In this document: positions 24,983-31,149 of the stretch, piece after piece | Numbering within the stretch: the first letter of the stretch is position 1 | Layout of the letters: every line of letters begins with the position of its first letter | Source: Eubacterium sp. | GTDB lineage: Bacteria > Bacillota > Clostridia > Oscillospirales > Acutalibacteraceae | NCBI GenBank assembly: GCA_014465955.1 | Contig: JACTVT010000022.1 | Location: 1-31,149 of the forward strand | Direction of reading: 5' to 3' | DNA: 31,149 bases | Notes under the pieces: generated by a model | Databases searched by the model: none | What the model saw: only the letters and a program-made list of their open reading frames with translations | Told to the model about the DNA's origin: nothing | Program-made: the position numbers and the translations under genes

Positions 24983-26605
24983 TCAACCGTTAAGGATAGC
25001 AAAATTCTCTTTATTGCATTTATAAAGATTTTTGAATACCTTGAAGTTTTTATCATAAACTTCTTTGTTCGCTTTGTTCGGGTGGTATGTAGTCTTAATC
25101 GGTATTAACTTTTTAACGTCAGTCATCTTTTCAATAACACCCATACCTACTGCGATACAAGCCGCAGCGCCTACCGCACCGATATTCTGCGGTGATTCAA
25201 CTACAACAACGTCACGCTGAAGAATATCGGAAAGAATCTGGCACGTTGTTTCACCGAGTGCACCGCCGCCGCAGAAACGAACCGTATCAGTGGTTTTGTA
25301 TTTGCTTACCTTTTGCTCCTGTCTTTCAAGCATCCATCTCATATGGAAGCAGATACCCTCAACAACAGAGCGAATCAGTTCGGTTTTGCCTGTTTCAAGG
25401 CGGATATTAAAGAACATACCTGCTGAGTTCGGGTCTTCAAACGGACATCTGTTGCCGTGAAGCCAAGGTGTAAATACTACACCGTTTGAGCCTGCGGGAA
25501 TTGTGTCAATAACTTCTTCAAGATAATCGTAAAGGTTGAATTCAACCTGCTCGAAACTGTCTGCTGCATTGCCGTATTTTTTAAGAAATACGCCGATTTC
25601 ATCAAGAGCAAGGTGATCTTTTACCCAGCCTACGCACTTGTTTGATGTTTCAAGTTCGCCGAAGTAGTTGAATGTTTCGGGATTAACACCTACAATGGCA
25701 GCCATCATAGCGCCTGCGTCAACAACCTGCTCGGGAACAACTGTGCCTACCCAGCCTGATGTGCCTGAATAAATATGTGTATCGCCGATTTCAACTGCGC
25801 CTGCGCCAACGCCGATGAGTGATGCGTCACCGCCGCCTCCGTAAACTGCTGTGCCCGGTGCAAGACCGAGTTCTTTTGCAGCCTCTTCGGTAACTTCGCC
25901 GACCTTTTCAGTGCTCTTTTTTATAGGAGCAAGGTGCTCCATTTTTACGCCTACCATATTGCATACAGGTTTGCACCAGCCCTCGTGACCCTTTCTTGTA
26001 TCGTAAAGGAGAGTGCCGAAAGCAGAATCCTGTGTCATAACAAATTCGCCGCTTGCACGCAGAATGAGATATTCTTTAATGTCAAGCCATTTGTAAATCT
26101 TTTTAAAGTTTTCGGGCTCGTGAGCCTCAACCCATCTGTATTTCCAGATAGGATCTTTAACAGATGAACTTACTGCGCCTGTGTATCTTAAATATTTAAG
26201 CAGTTTTGTGACTTCTGCACCGGCAATCTGAAAACCGTGAGCCATTCCTTTTTTGAGTTCTTCTCTTGCCCTCTGATCCATATATGTCATAGGACGGCGG
26301 ATACATTTGCCGTCTTTGTCAACAAGAACAAGACCCTGCATTGCAGAACAGAAACTGATGCCTTCAACCATTTCCTTTGTTACATTGGGTGTTTTGTCAA
26401 AAACAGATTTTGTGGTGCGGCACATAGCGTCCCACCATTCCTCTGTATCCTGTTCCGCACCGCCTTTTACGCCTGTTTCATCATCTACATAAAGATTGTA
26501 GCCAACAGTTGCTGAAGCAAGAATTTTGATTGTTTCATCAATTTCGATAAGGCAGGTTTTAATACCTGTTGTGCCTATATCATAGGTGATTACATATTTA
26601 CTCAT
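24983..26605 (-). CDS. FGGY-family carbohydrate kinase, xylulokinase-like (540 aa)
   Basis: FGGY kinases phosphorylate pentoses, hexuloses or polyols with ATP in the cytoplasm. Domain I begins YVITYDIGTTGIKTCLIEI (phosphate-binding DxGTT), carries GGAEQDTEEWW, the xylulokinase-type substrate loop, and MTYMDQRA with the catalytic-site Asp. Domain II has GGGGDASLIGVGAGAVEIG, SGTSGW and, near the end, FCGGGALGETTCQILSDIL followed by ESPQNIGAVGAA, the ATP/adenosine motifs. At 540 residues it is somewhat longer than XylB (about 490). GGGAGG precedes the ATG. It lies downstream of the TetR gene on the same strand, 144 bases away, and opposite the aminotransferase/aldolase pair. A kinase and a class II aldolase together suggest breakdown of a keto-sugar or a related hydroxy acid. 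Substrate unknown. Confidence 0.88.
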   Translation of the reverse strand: MSKYVITYDIGTTGIKTCLIEIDETIKILASATVGYNLYVDDETGVKGGAEQDTEEWWDAMCRTTKSVFDKTPNVTKEMVEGISFCSAMQGLVLVDKDGKCIRRPMTYMDQRAREELKKGMAHGFQIAGAEVTKLLKYLRYTGAVSSSVKDPIWKYRWVEAHEPENFKKIYKWLDIKEYLILRASGEFVMTQDSAFGTLLYDTRKGHEGWCKPVCNMVGVKMEHLAPIKKSTEKVGEVTEEAAKELGLAPGTAVYGGGGDASLIGVGAGAVEIGDTHIYSGTSGWVGTVVPEQVVDAGAMMAAIVGVNPETFNYFGELETSNKCVGWVKDHLALDEIGVFLKKYGNAADSFEQVEFNLYDYLEEVIDTIPAGSNGVVFTPWLHGNRCPFEDPNSAGMFFNIRLETGKTELIRSVVEGICFHMRWMLERQEQKVSKYKTTDTVRFCGGGALGETTCQILSDILQRDVVVVESPQNIGAVGAAACIAVGMGVIEKMTDVKKLIPIKTTYHPNKANKEVYDKNFKVFKNLYKCNKENFAILNG

Positions 26606-26674
26606 ATTTTTCCTCCCAAAGCAACTTGTTGTCGTCAGATTGTTAATAAATGCTTTTATACCGTAAGACTTGTC

Positions 26675-26701
26675 GTAGGGGAGGGTCTCTGTGCTCTCCC
26701 G
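26675..26701 (+). repeat. GC-rich hairpin repeat, copy 1
   Basis: GTAGGGGAGGGTCTCTGTGC then TCTCCCG. GGGAGGG pairs with CTCTCCC (one G-T). No T run follows here. Related copies are at 30462-30486 and 30975-31001. Confidence 0.85.
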
Positions 26702-26749
26702 TCATAAATCAACAAAATTTTAACAACTTATTGTTGCTGAATTAATAAA

Positions 26750-27409
26750 TTATTTTTCAAATGTAAATGCAGATTCAATGAATTTAAGCAGTTGTTTTAC
26801 AATTTCTTCTTCGTCCATTTTATCCGTATCAACACCTGTGTAAATTTTAAGACGTTCCTTGTAATATTCACAGGTGAACGAGAACTGAAGATTCAAAAGC
26901 AGATTATCAAGGAAAAATGCGAAAAGACGGGGGTTCAGGTCATTTCTTACATCGCCGCCTGCAAGCGCTTGTGCAATTGCGGTAATATATACTCTGCTGG
27001 TGTTTACTTCAATTTCTCTTGCAAGTTCTACGGCACGTTCACCGTCTTTCTCAGCGGTGATTTCGTTGTAAAGGCGAATGTATTTGCTGTTCTTTTTTGA
27101 AAGTTCACAGGTGGCTCTTATAAGTTTTTCGGCTTTGATAAGCAATTTATCGCCCGAAACCATAATTTCCTGAAGTGTATCATCAAGAATACTCATTCCT
27201 CTTCCTATGCAGGTCATAAACAGGTCTTCTTTTGTAGCAAAATATTTATACATAAGCCCGATGCTGATGCCTGCCTTCTGGGCAATTATGTTTATATTGG
27301 CATTTTCGTAGCCCTTGGAGGAAAACTCTTCTATGCCGACTTCAAGTATTAAATTTTTTCTTTCGTCGGATATCCTGTCAAAGGCTTCCTTGTGGTGAAT
27401 TTTTGTCAT
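26750..27409 (-). CDS. TetR/AcrR-family transcriptional regulator (219 aa)
   Basis: The N-terminal TetR helix-turn-helix is clear: an ERKNLILEVGIEEFSSKGYE helix pair, then NINIIAQKAGISIGLMYKYF and TKEDLF. The C-terminal three-quarters is helical, as in ligand-binding domains of the family, and length is typical. The start is uncertain. ATG at 27409 puts the HTH at the usual distance but has no good SD. A TTG 17 codons upstream (27460) has GAGAGG 11 bases before it. A dyad (27458-27464 with 27487-27493) covers that TTG. Its position, upstream of the kinase gene and divergent from the aminotransferase gene, makes it the likely local regulator of both. Inducer unknown. Confidence 0.9.
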   Translation of the reverse strand: MTKIHHKEAFDRISDERKNLILEVGIEEFSSKGYENANINIIAQKAGISIGLMYKYFATKEDLFMTCIGRGMSILDDTLQEIMVSGDKLLIKAEKLIRATCELSKKNSKYIRLYNEITAEKDGERAVELAREIEVNTSRVYITAIAQALAGGDVRNDLNPRLFAFFLDNLLLNLQFSFTCEYYKERLKIYTGVDTDKMDEEEIVKQLLKFIESAFTFEK

Positions 27410-27457
27410 TTTATGAAATTTTGTAACTTTGCACAAATCATAAAAAACCTTTTTGTG

Positions 27458-27493
27458 CAACAGTTACAAATCCTCTCTCAAGAGTTACTGTTG
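27458..27493. promoter_or_regulatory. CAACAGT/ACTGTTG dyad upstream of the TetR gene
   Basis: CAACAGT (27458-27464) and ACTGTTG (27487-27493) are 7-bp inverse complements, extended imperfectly by TAC/GTT. Further GTTAC/GTAAC words occur at about 27423, 27508 and 27539. Could be an autoregulatory site, or a hairpin around the TetR ribosome site. Confidence 0.45.
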
Positions 27494-27572
27494 ATAATAA
27501 GTATAGTAACATAAATCGAGTTCAACTGCAAGAATTTGTAACAATTTTAGCCAAATTTTTTTGAAATTGTAT

Positions 27573-27600
27573 TTGACAAATCGGTAAAAAGTGATATACT
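27573..27600 (+). promoter_or_regulatory. Promoter of the aminotransferase-aldolase operon
   Basis: Perfect TTGACA, 16 bases, TATACT. The start is expected near 27607, 9 bases before the first dyad. Confidence 0.92.
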
Positions 27601-27615
27601 TAAAGTGTAATTTTA

Positions 27616-27657
27616 GTGAGTAGCAACTCACAGTTAAAAGGGTGAGCCGCGGCTCAC
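27616..27657. promoter_or_regulatory. Tandem GTGAG-N6-CTCAC dyads, candidate TetR operators
   Basis: GTGAGTAGCAACTCAC (27616-27631) and GTGAGCCGCGGCTCAC (27642-27657, a perfect palindrome) share arms but differ in the middle. Their centres are 26 bp apart, and both lie just after the predicted transcription start. Conserved arms with variable centres indicate protein binding rather than RNA pairing alone. The TGAGT/ACTCA form is common among TetR-family operators. Confidence 0.7.
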
Positions 27658-27684
27658 AAAATAATTTTTAAGGAGGCAAAAATT

Positions 27685-29169
27685 ATGGATACAAGATTCG
27701 CAATCACAGAGTATCCTGATGCATCTCAGCTTACAGCCCAGCTTGATGCACTCATCAAAAAACCGATTTACTCAATCAGCAGAAAAGCACTTCAGGAATA
27801 TGAAGACGAGTATTTTGCAAAGAAATGTAAAAAGTCAAAAGAGCAGATAGAAGAAGCAAAAAATATTATCCCCGGCGGCGTTCAGCATAACCTTGCATTC
27901 AACTATCCTTTCCCGATTGTTATGACAAAGGCTAAGGGCAACAGACTTTATGACGTTGACGGAAACGAATATTTCGACTTCCTTCAGGCAGGCGGTCCTA
28001 CAATTATCGGTTCAAACGACGATGTTGTTAAAGAAAAGGTTAAGGAACTTCTTGATGACTGCGGCCCTTCAACAGGTCTTTTCCATCCTTATGAATATAA
28101 ACTCGCTAAGAAAATCAGCGACTGCGTTCCTTCTGTAGAAATGTTCCGTATGCTCGGTTCAGGTACAGAGGCTTGTATGTGTGCTGTTCGTGTTGCTCGT
28201 CTTGCAACAGGTCATAAGAATATTCTTAAAATGGGCGGCGCTTACCATGGCTGGTCAGATCAGCTTGCTTGGGGTATGCGTGTTCCGGGTACAATGAACC
28301 TTCAGTCACACGGCGTTCCGCTTTTCGTATTCAAGCACACACAGGAATTCTTCCCGAATGACCTTAAGTCACTTGAGAAGAAACTTATTCTTAATAAATT
28401 CCGCGGCGGCACTGCTGCTGTATTCATTGAGCCAATCGGTCCTGAATCAGCAACACGTCCTGTAGATAAAGACTTTCCTAAGGGCGTTCAGGCTCTTTGC
28501 CGTAAGTACGGTGCACTTCTTGTTTGCGACGAAGTTGTATCAGGTTTCCGTATCGGTCTTTCAGGTGCTCAGGGTTACTATGGTATTGATCCTGATATCA
28601 CAATCTTCGGTAAGATCATCGCAGGCGGCTATCCGGGTGCAGGCGGTATCGGCGGTCACAGAGAGGTTATGAAGTATCTCGGCGCAGGTCTTGATAAGGC
28701 TGAGGGCAAGAAGATACATAAGGCTATGTGCGGCGGTACAATGGCTGCTACACCTATTTCATGCTGCGCAGGTTACACTGTAATCTGTGAAATCGAAAAG
28801 AGAAATGCTTGTCAGGTTGCAGGTCAGATGGCTGACAGACTTGTTAAGGGTATTAACGAGTCAATCAAGAAGTATGATCTTCCGTTTGTTTGCTACAACA
28901 TCGGTTCTGTTTGTCACCTTCACACTGTTGCTACAATGCACTTCAAGGTTGATTGGAAGAGACCTTGGACTATTCCGAACACATTGAAGCAGACAGGTAT
29001 CCGTCAGACAGAAATGCAGTATATGGGTGCTGCTTATATGGCAGAAGGTCTTGTTACACTTGCAGGCTCACGTCTTTACACTTCAAGTGCTTACACTGAA
29101 GAGGATATTGATGAATGTATCCGTCGTTTTGACAGAGTACTTTCAAAGTGCGAAAAGATTGATTATTAA
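27685..29169 (+). CDS. Class III PLP-dependent aminotransferase / GSA-aminomutase-like (494 aa)
   Basis: Class III aminotransferases move amino groups to or from keto and aldehyde substrates with PLP. An extension of about 70 residues precedes the fold. Then come PGGVQHNLAF (the glutamate-1-semialdehyde aminomutase-type start), DVDGNEYFDFLQAGGP, GSGTEACMCAVRVAR (phosphate-binding), GGAYHGWSDQ, DEVVSGFR with the pyridine-binding Asp, and FGKIIAGGYPGAGGIGG with the PLP lysine. Length is greater than HemL (about 430), and the rest of the haem pathway is not nearby, so it is not likely to be a haem gene. AAGGAGG precedes the ATG by 8 bases. It shares an operon with the class II aldolase 64 bases downstream. 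An amino-sugar or amino-aldehyde step linked to the aldolase is inference. Confidence 0.9.
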   Translation: MDTRFAITEYPDASQLTAQLDALIKKPIYSISRKALQEYEDEYFAKKCKKSKEQIEEAKNIIPGGVQHNLAFNYPFPIVMTKAKGNRLYDVDGNEYFDFLQAGGPTIIGSNDDVVKEKVKELLDDCGPSTGLFHPYEYKLAKKISDCVPSVEMFRMLGSGTEACMCAVRVARLATGHKNILKMGGAYHGWSDQLAWGMRVPGTMNLQSHGVPLFVFKHTQEFFPNDLKSLEKKLILNKFRGGTAAVFIEPIGPESATRPVDKDFPKGVQALCRKYGALLVCDEVVSGFRIGLSGAQGYYGIDPDITIFGKIIAGGYPGAGGIGGHREVMKYLGAGLDKAEGKKIHKAMCGGTMAATPISCCAGYTVICEIEKRNACQVAGQMADRLVKGINESIKKYDLPFVCYNIGSVCHLHTVATMHFKVDWKRPWTIPNTLKQTGIRQTEMQYMGAAYMAEGLVTLAGSRLYTSSAYTEEDIDECIRRFDRVLSKCEKIDY

Positions 29170-29184
29170 TTAATTAAAATGAAT

Positions 29185-29211
29185 AAGGAGCGGGAATTTC
29201 TCGCTCCTTTT
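29185..29211 (+). terminator. Intercistronic terminator/attenuator hairpin
   Basis: AAGGAGCGGGA (29185-29195), loop ATT, TCTCGCTCCTT (29199-29209), 11 bp with one wobble, then only a short TT tail. It lies between the aminotransferase and aldolase genes and probably lowers rather than stops downstream expression. Confidence 0.75.
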
Positions 29212-29233
29212 AGTCAATTAAAGGAGAAAATTT

Positions 29234-30451
29234 ATGGCTTACGAAATTGAAGAAGCTAAAAAATTAGTTGTTGAGGCAGGTAAGAAACTGATTGAAACAG
29301 GTCTTATCGCCCGCACATGGGGTAATGTTTCAGCCCGTATTTCAGAAACACAGTTCGTTATTACTCCTTCAGGCAGAGCCTATGAGGATTTAACTCCCGA
29401 AGAAATCGTTGTTGTTAATATTGACGATTGTTCCTATGAGGGCGATATCAAGCCGTCATCAGAAAAAGGCGTTCACGCTGCCGCTTACAGACATCATCCT
29501 ACAGTTGATTTCGTTATTCATACACATCAGAAGGCTGCTACAATTGTCAGCATTACAGGTATGGAAATCAGAAATGTTTATGATGAATTCAAGCCTGTTT
29601 TGGGTGAAAAGGTTCCTTGTGCAGATTATGCAATGTCAACCACGAATTCACTTCGCAAAAAGGTTGAAATGTGCATTATGATGAACCCGGGTGCACGTGC
29701 AATTATGATGATGCACCACGGCACACTCTGTATGGGCGATACTTATGAAGATGCTTTCAATATTGCAGATACACTTGAAAAATGCTGCGAAAAGGTTATT
29801 AAGGATAACTATCTCCGTCATTCATGGGATAAGGAATATTCAGAAGAAGCAAAGAGAAATTATTTCCTTAAAAAGAATGACTGCGGCGAAATGCCTCAGG
29901 CAATCTGCGATCTTGGCTCATCTGTAAGAAACGGCAGTATGTTTACTTTAACATACGGCGGAAATACAGTTGATGTTGATATTGAAACAGGTCTCGGCAT
30001 TAACGGCATTGCACCGAAGTGCGCAAAAATCCATAAGGCTATTTATGAAACAGAAGATGTTTCAATCATTAAGCACTTAACAGAGCCTGATATTGTTGCA
30101 GTTTCCTGCCTCGGCGAATCAATGGACCCGATGATTGATGACTTTGCTCAGATTGTAGGTCTTGATGTTAAATGCTGTGATTGGATTGACGGCGATACAG
30201 ACGATTGTGCTAAGAAAATCGGCAAGGCAATTGACGGCAGAAATGCAGTTCTTATTGCAGGCAGCGGTGCTCTTGTAACAGGCAACAGCGACGGCGATAT
30301 GCAGGCTCTTGAAATCATTATGGATAAGGGTTGTGCAGCAGTTGTTGATGTTAACATCTTCAACCGCCCTCATTATGTTCCGAAGGCAGAATGCTTCCTT
30401 ATGAGAACAGTTTATCTTGCTAAATATTCAAAGCAGATTGATAAGAAATAA
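29234..30451 (+). CDS. Class II aldolase/adducin-family protein with duplicated, degenerate second domain (405 aa)
   Basis: Class II (FucA/AraD-type) enzymes use zinc to cleave or epimerise sugar phosphates. Residues 1-200 form a normal domain: TWGNVSARI, ITPSGRAYEDL, the SSEKGVHAAAY segment with the catalytic Glu, HTHQ with two His ligands and MMHHGTLCMGD with the third. Residues about 250-400 look like a second copy of the same fold: AKKIGKAIDGRNAVLIAGSGALVTG corresponds to the HHGT region, but the zinc histidines are replaced (AGSGA). The length of 405 is nearly twice a normal FucA (about 215). AAGGAG lies 7 bases before the ATG. It shares the aminotransferase promoter. The second domain may be regulatory or dimer-forming, or may bind a different ligand. 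Alternative names such as ribulose-5-phosphate epimerase or fuculose aldolase cannot be separated here. Confidence 0.88.
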   Translation: MAYEIEEAKKLVVEAGKKLIETGLIARTWGNVSARISETQFVITPSGRAYEDLTPEEIVVVNIDDCSYEGDIKPSSEKGVHAAAYRHHPTVDFVIHTHQKAATIVSITGMEIRNVYDEFKPVLGEKVPCADYAMSTTNSLRKKVEMCIMMNPGARAIMMMHHGTLCMGDTYEDAFNIADTLEKCCEKVIKDNYLRHSWDKEYSEEAKRNYFLKKNDCGEMPQAICDLGSSVRNGSMFTLTYGGNTVDVDIETGLGINGIAPKCAKIHKAIYETEDVSIIKHLTEPDIVAVSCLGESMDPMIDDFAQIVGLDVKCCDWIDGDTDDCAKKIGKAIDGRNAVLIAGSGALVTGNSDGDMQALEIIMDKGCAAVVDVNIFNRPHYVPKAECFLMRTVYLAKYSKQIDKK

Positions 30452-30461
30452 TTAAAAATTT

Positions 30462-30497
30462 TTAGGGAGGGCTTTGTGCCCTCCCGTGTTTTTTGTA
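30462..30497 (+). terminator. GC-rich hairpin repeat, copy 2, acting as terminator
   Basis: GGGAGGGC (30465-30472), loop TTTGT, GCCCTCCC (30478-30485), then GTGTTTTTTG. It is a copy of the repeat at 26675 and ends the aldolase operon. Confidence 0.85.
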
Positions 30498-30547
30498 GGG
30501 TGGTATGTTTTTGCCCCGATGACCCGAAAATTGATAGGAGATTTTTT

Positions 30548-30949
30548 ATGAGATTAGATGGCTTTGGATTGCTCGTTGATGATATGGGTAAAATGATTCG
30601 TTTTTACAGAGATGTACTTGGTTTTGAAATTAAGGAAGATGAAAATACTTCAAATGTATATCTGGTAAAGGACGGCACATTGTTCTTGCTTTACGGCAGA
30701 AATGATTTTGAAAAAATGACAAACAGAAAATACGAATATATTAAAGGTTTAAACGGTCATTTTGAAATTGCATTATATGTGGATACATTTGAGGAAGTGG
30801 ATACTGAGTATAATAACGCCGTTTCCAAAGGTGCAATACCTGTATTAGAGCCTGTAACAGAACCTTGGGGACAAAGAACCTGTTATATTGCTGACCCTGA
30901 AGGCAATCAGATTGAGATTGGTTCATTCAATAAACCGTTCGGCAGATAA
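30548..30949 (+). CDS. VOC / glyoxalase-family protein (133 aa)
   Basis: Start at 30548 is set by AGGAG about 7 bases before; an upstream GTG extension (from 30476) runs through the hairpin repeat and is not coding. The protein has two beta-alpha-beta-beta-beta VOC half modules: FGLLVDDMGKMIRFYRDVLGFEI at the start (read in two parts) and a second with VDTFEEVDTEYNNAVSKGA, then a PWGQRT strand and the closing ADPEGNQIEIGSF. VOC proteins bind a divalent metal and include glyoxalase I, dioxygenases and antibiotic-binding proteins. The final Glu of EIG is in the usual metal-ligand position. It lies after the aldolase operon's terminator and has the third hairpin repeat as its own terminator. Substrate unknown; a detoxification role next to sugar catabolism is only a guess. 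Confidence 0.87.
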   Translation: MRLDGFGLLVDDMGKMIRFYRDVLGFEIKEDENTSNVYLVKDGTLFLLYGRNDFEKMTNRKYEYIKGLNGHFEIALYVDTFEEVDTEYNNAVSKGAIPVLEPVTEPWGQRTCYIADPEGNQIEIGSFNKPFGR

Positions 30950-30974
30950 AATATGCTATGGTAATGAAAATTTT

Positions 30975-31007
30975 GTAGGGGAGGGTCTCTGTGCCCTCCC
31001 GTTTTTT
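30975..31007 (+). terminator. GC-rich hairpin repeat, copy 3, acting as terminator
   Basis: GGGAGGG (30979-30985), 8-base loop, CCCTCCC (30994-31000), then GTTTTTT. Same sequence as copy 1 apart from one base in the right arm and flanks. Confidence 0.85.
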
Positions 31008-31013
31008 ATGACG

Positions 31014-31059
31014 GTGCGATGTTGTCATCGTACCCTGCACGGGCAATTCGTGAATTGCC
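31014..31059. repeat. Two further hairpins directly after repeat copy 3
   Basis: GTGCGATG (31014-31021) pairs with CATCGTAC (31026-31033). GGCAATTC (31042-31049) pairs with GAATTGCC (31052-31059). Together with copy 3 they form a row of three hairpins in a spacer, like the mosaic palindromic repeats scattered in Clostridial genomes. Confidence 0.7.
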
Positions 31060-31149
31060 ATAACGAATCGATATAAAAATGGTAACAAACTTAATTGAAC
31101 AGCCCCAAATTGTGCAGACAGCACAAAAAAGGAACACCCAAGGTAGAAA

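Noticed and set aside
27685..29169. hemL (haem biosynthesis)
   Set aside because: The protein is about 60 residues longer than HemL, no other haem gene is adjacent, and it sits in a TetR-controlled catabolic operon.
30476..30547. N-terminal extension of the VOC protein from a GTG
   Set aside because: It is translated through the hairpin repeat; the ATG at 30548 has an AGGAG site and begins at the normal first strand of the fold.

Overview
The window reads as a low-GC Firmicute of class Clostridia, probably a Ruminococcus/Oscillospiraceae-like gut or rumen bacterium. The basis is AT-rich spacers, strong AGGAGG-type ribosome sites, large Sec-secreted proteins, two dockerin modules, an LCP-family wall protein, a class A-like RNase P RNA and abundant intrinsic terminators. 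The genus call is inference; no 16S or other taxonomic marker is present.

Layout. 1-630 (-) is a 5'-truncated prophage relic: the last residues of a minor-capsid/head-morphogenesis protein joined to a JAB-like metal-site domain. 742-8190 (-) and 9063-13925 (+) are two giant secreted, mostly helical, repetitive proteins read divergently from an 870-base spacer that holds a good promoter for each and long, partly structured leaders. The + arm continues with two more secreted proteins (14037-15131 and 15150-17963). Proteins 9063 and 14037 end in the same carboxypeptidase-regulatory-like plus dockerin module, so this arm looks like a cell-surface or cellulosome-like assembly locus without any visible enzyme. 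A 36-residue YxKP-type peptide gene (18070-18180) with its own promoter, 5' hairpin and terminator follows, then a two-TM membrane protein with its own promoter.

19012-24886 is a housekeeping and accessory block: an LCP wall-polymer transferase (-), rnpB, an iolJ-like aldolase and iolC kinase read straight out of rnpB, an Lsa-type ABC-F protein whose ribosome site abuts an intrinsic terminator, and a CmpB-family membrane protein whose promoter sits inside a 14-bp dyad.

24983-30451 is a coherent catabolic locus: an FGGY carbohydrate kinase and a TetR regulator on the - strand, divergent from a class III aminotransferase and a two-domain class II aldolase on the + strand. The + promoter is followed by two related 16-bp dyads that are good candidates for the TetR operator. 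A VOC-family protein comes next. Three copies of a GC-rich hairpin repeat lie in spacers of this last third. No tRNA, CRISPR array or intact mobile element was seen.
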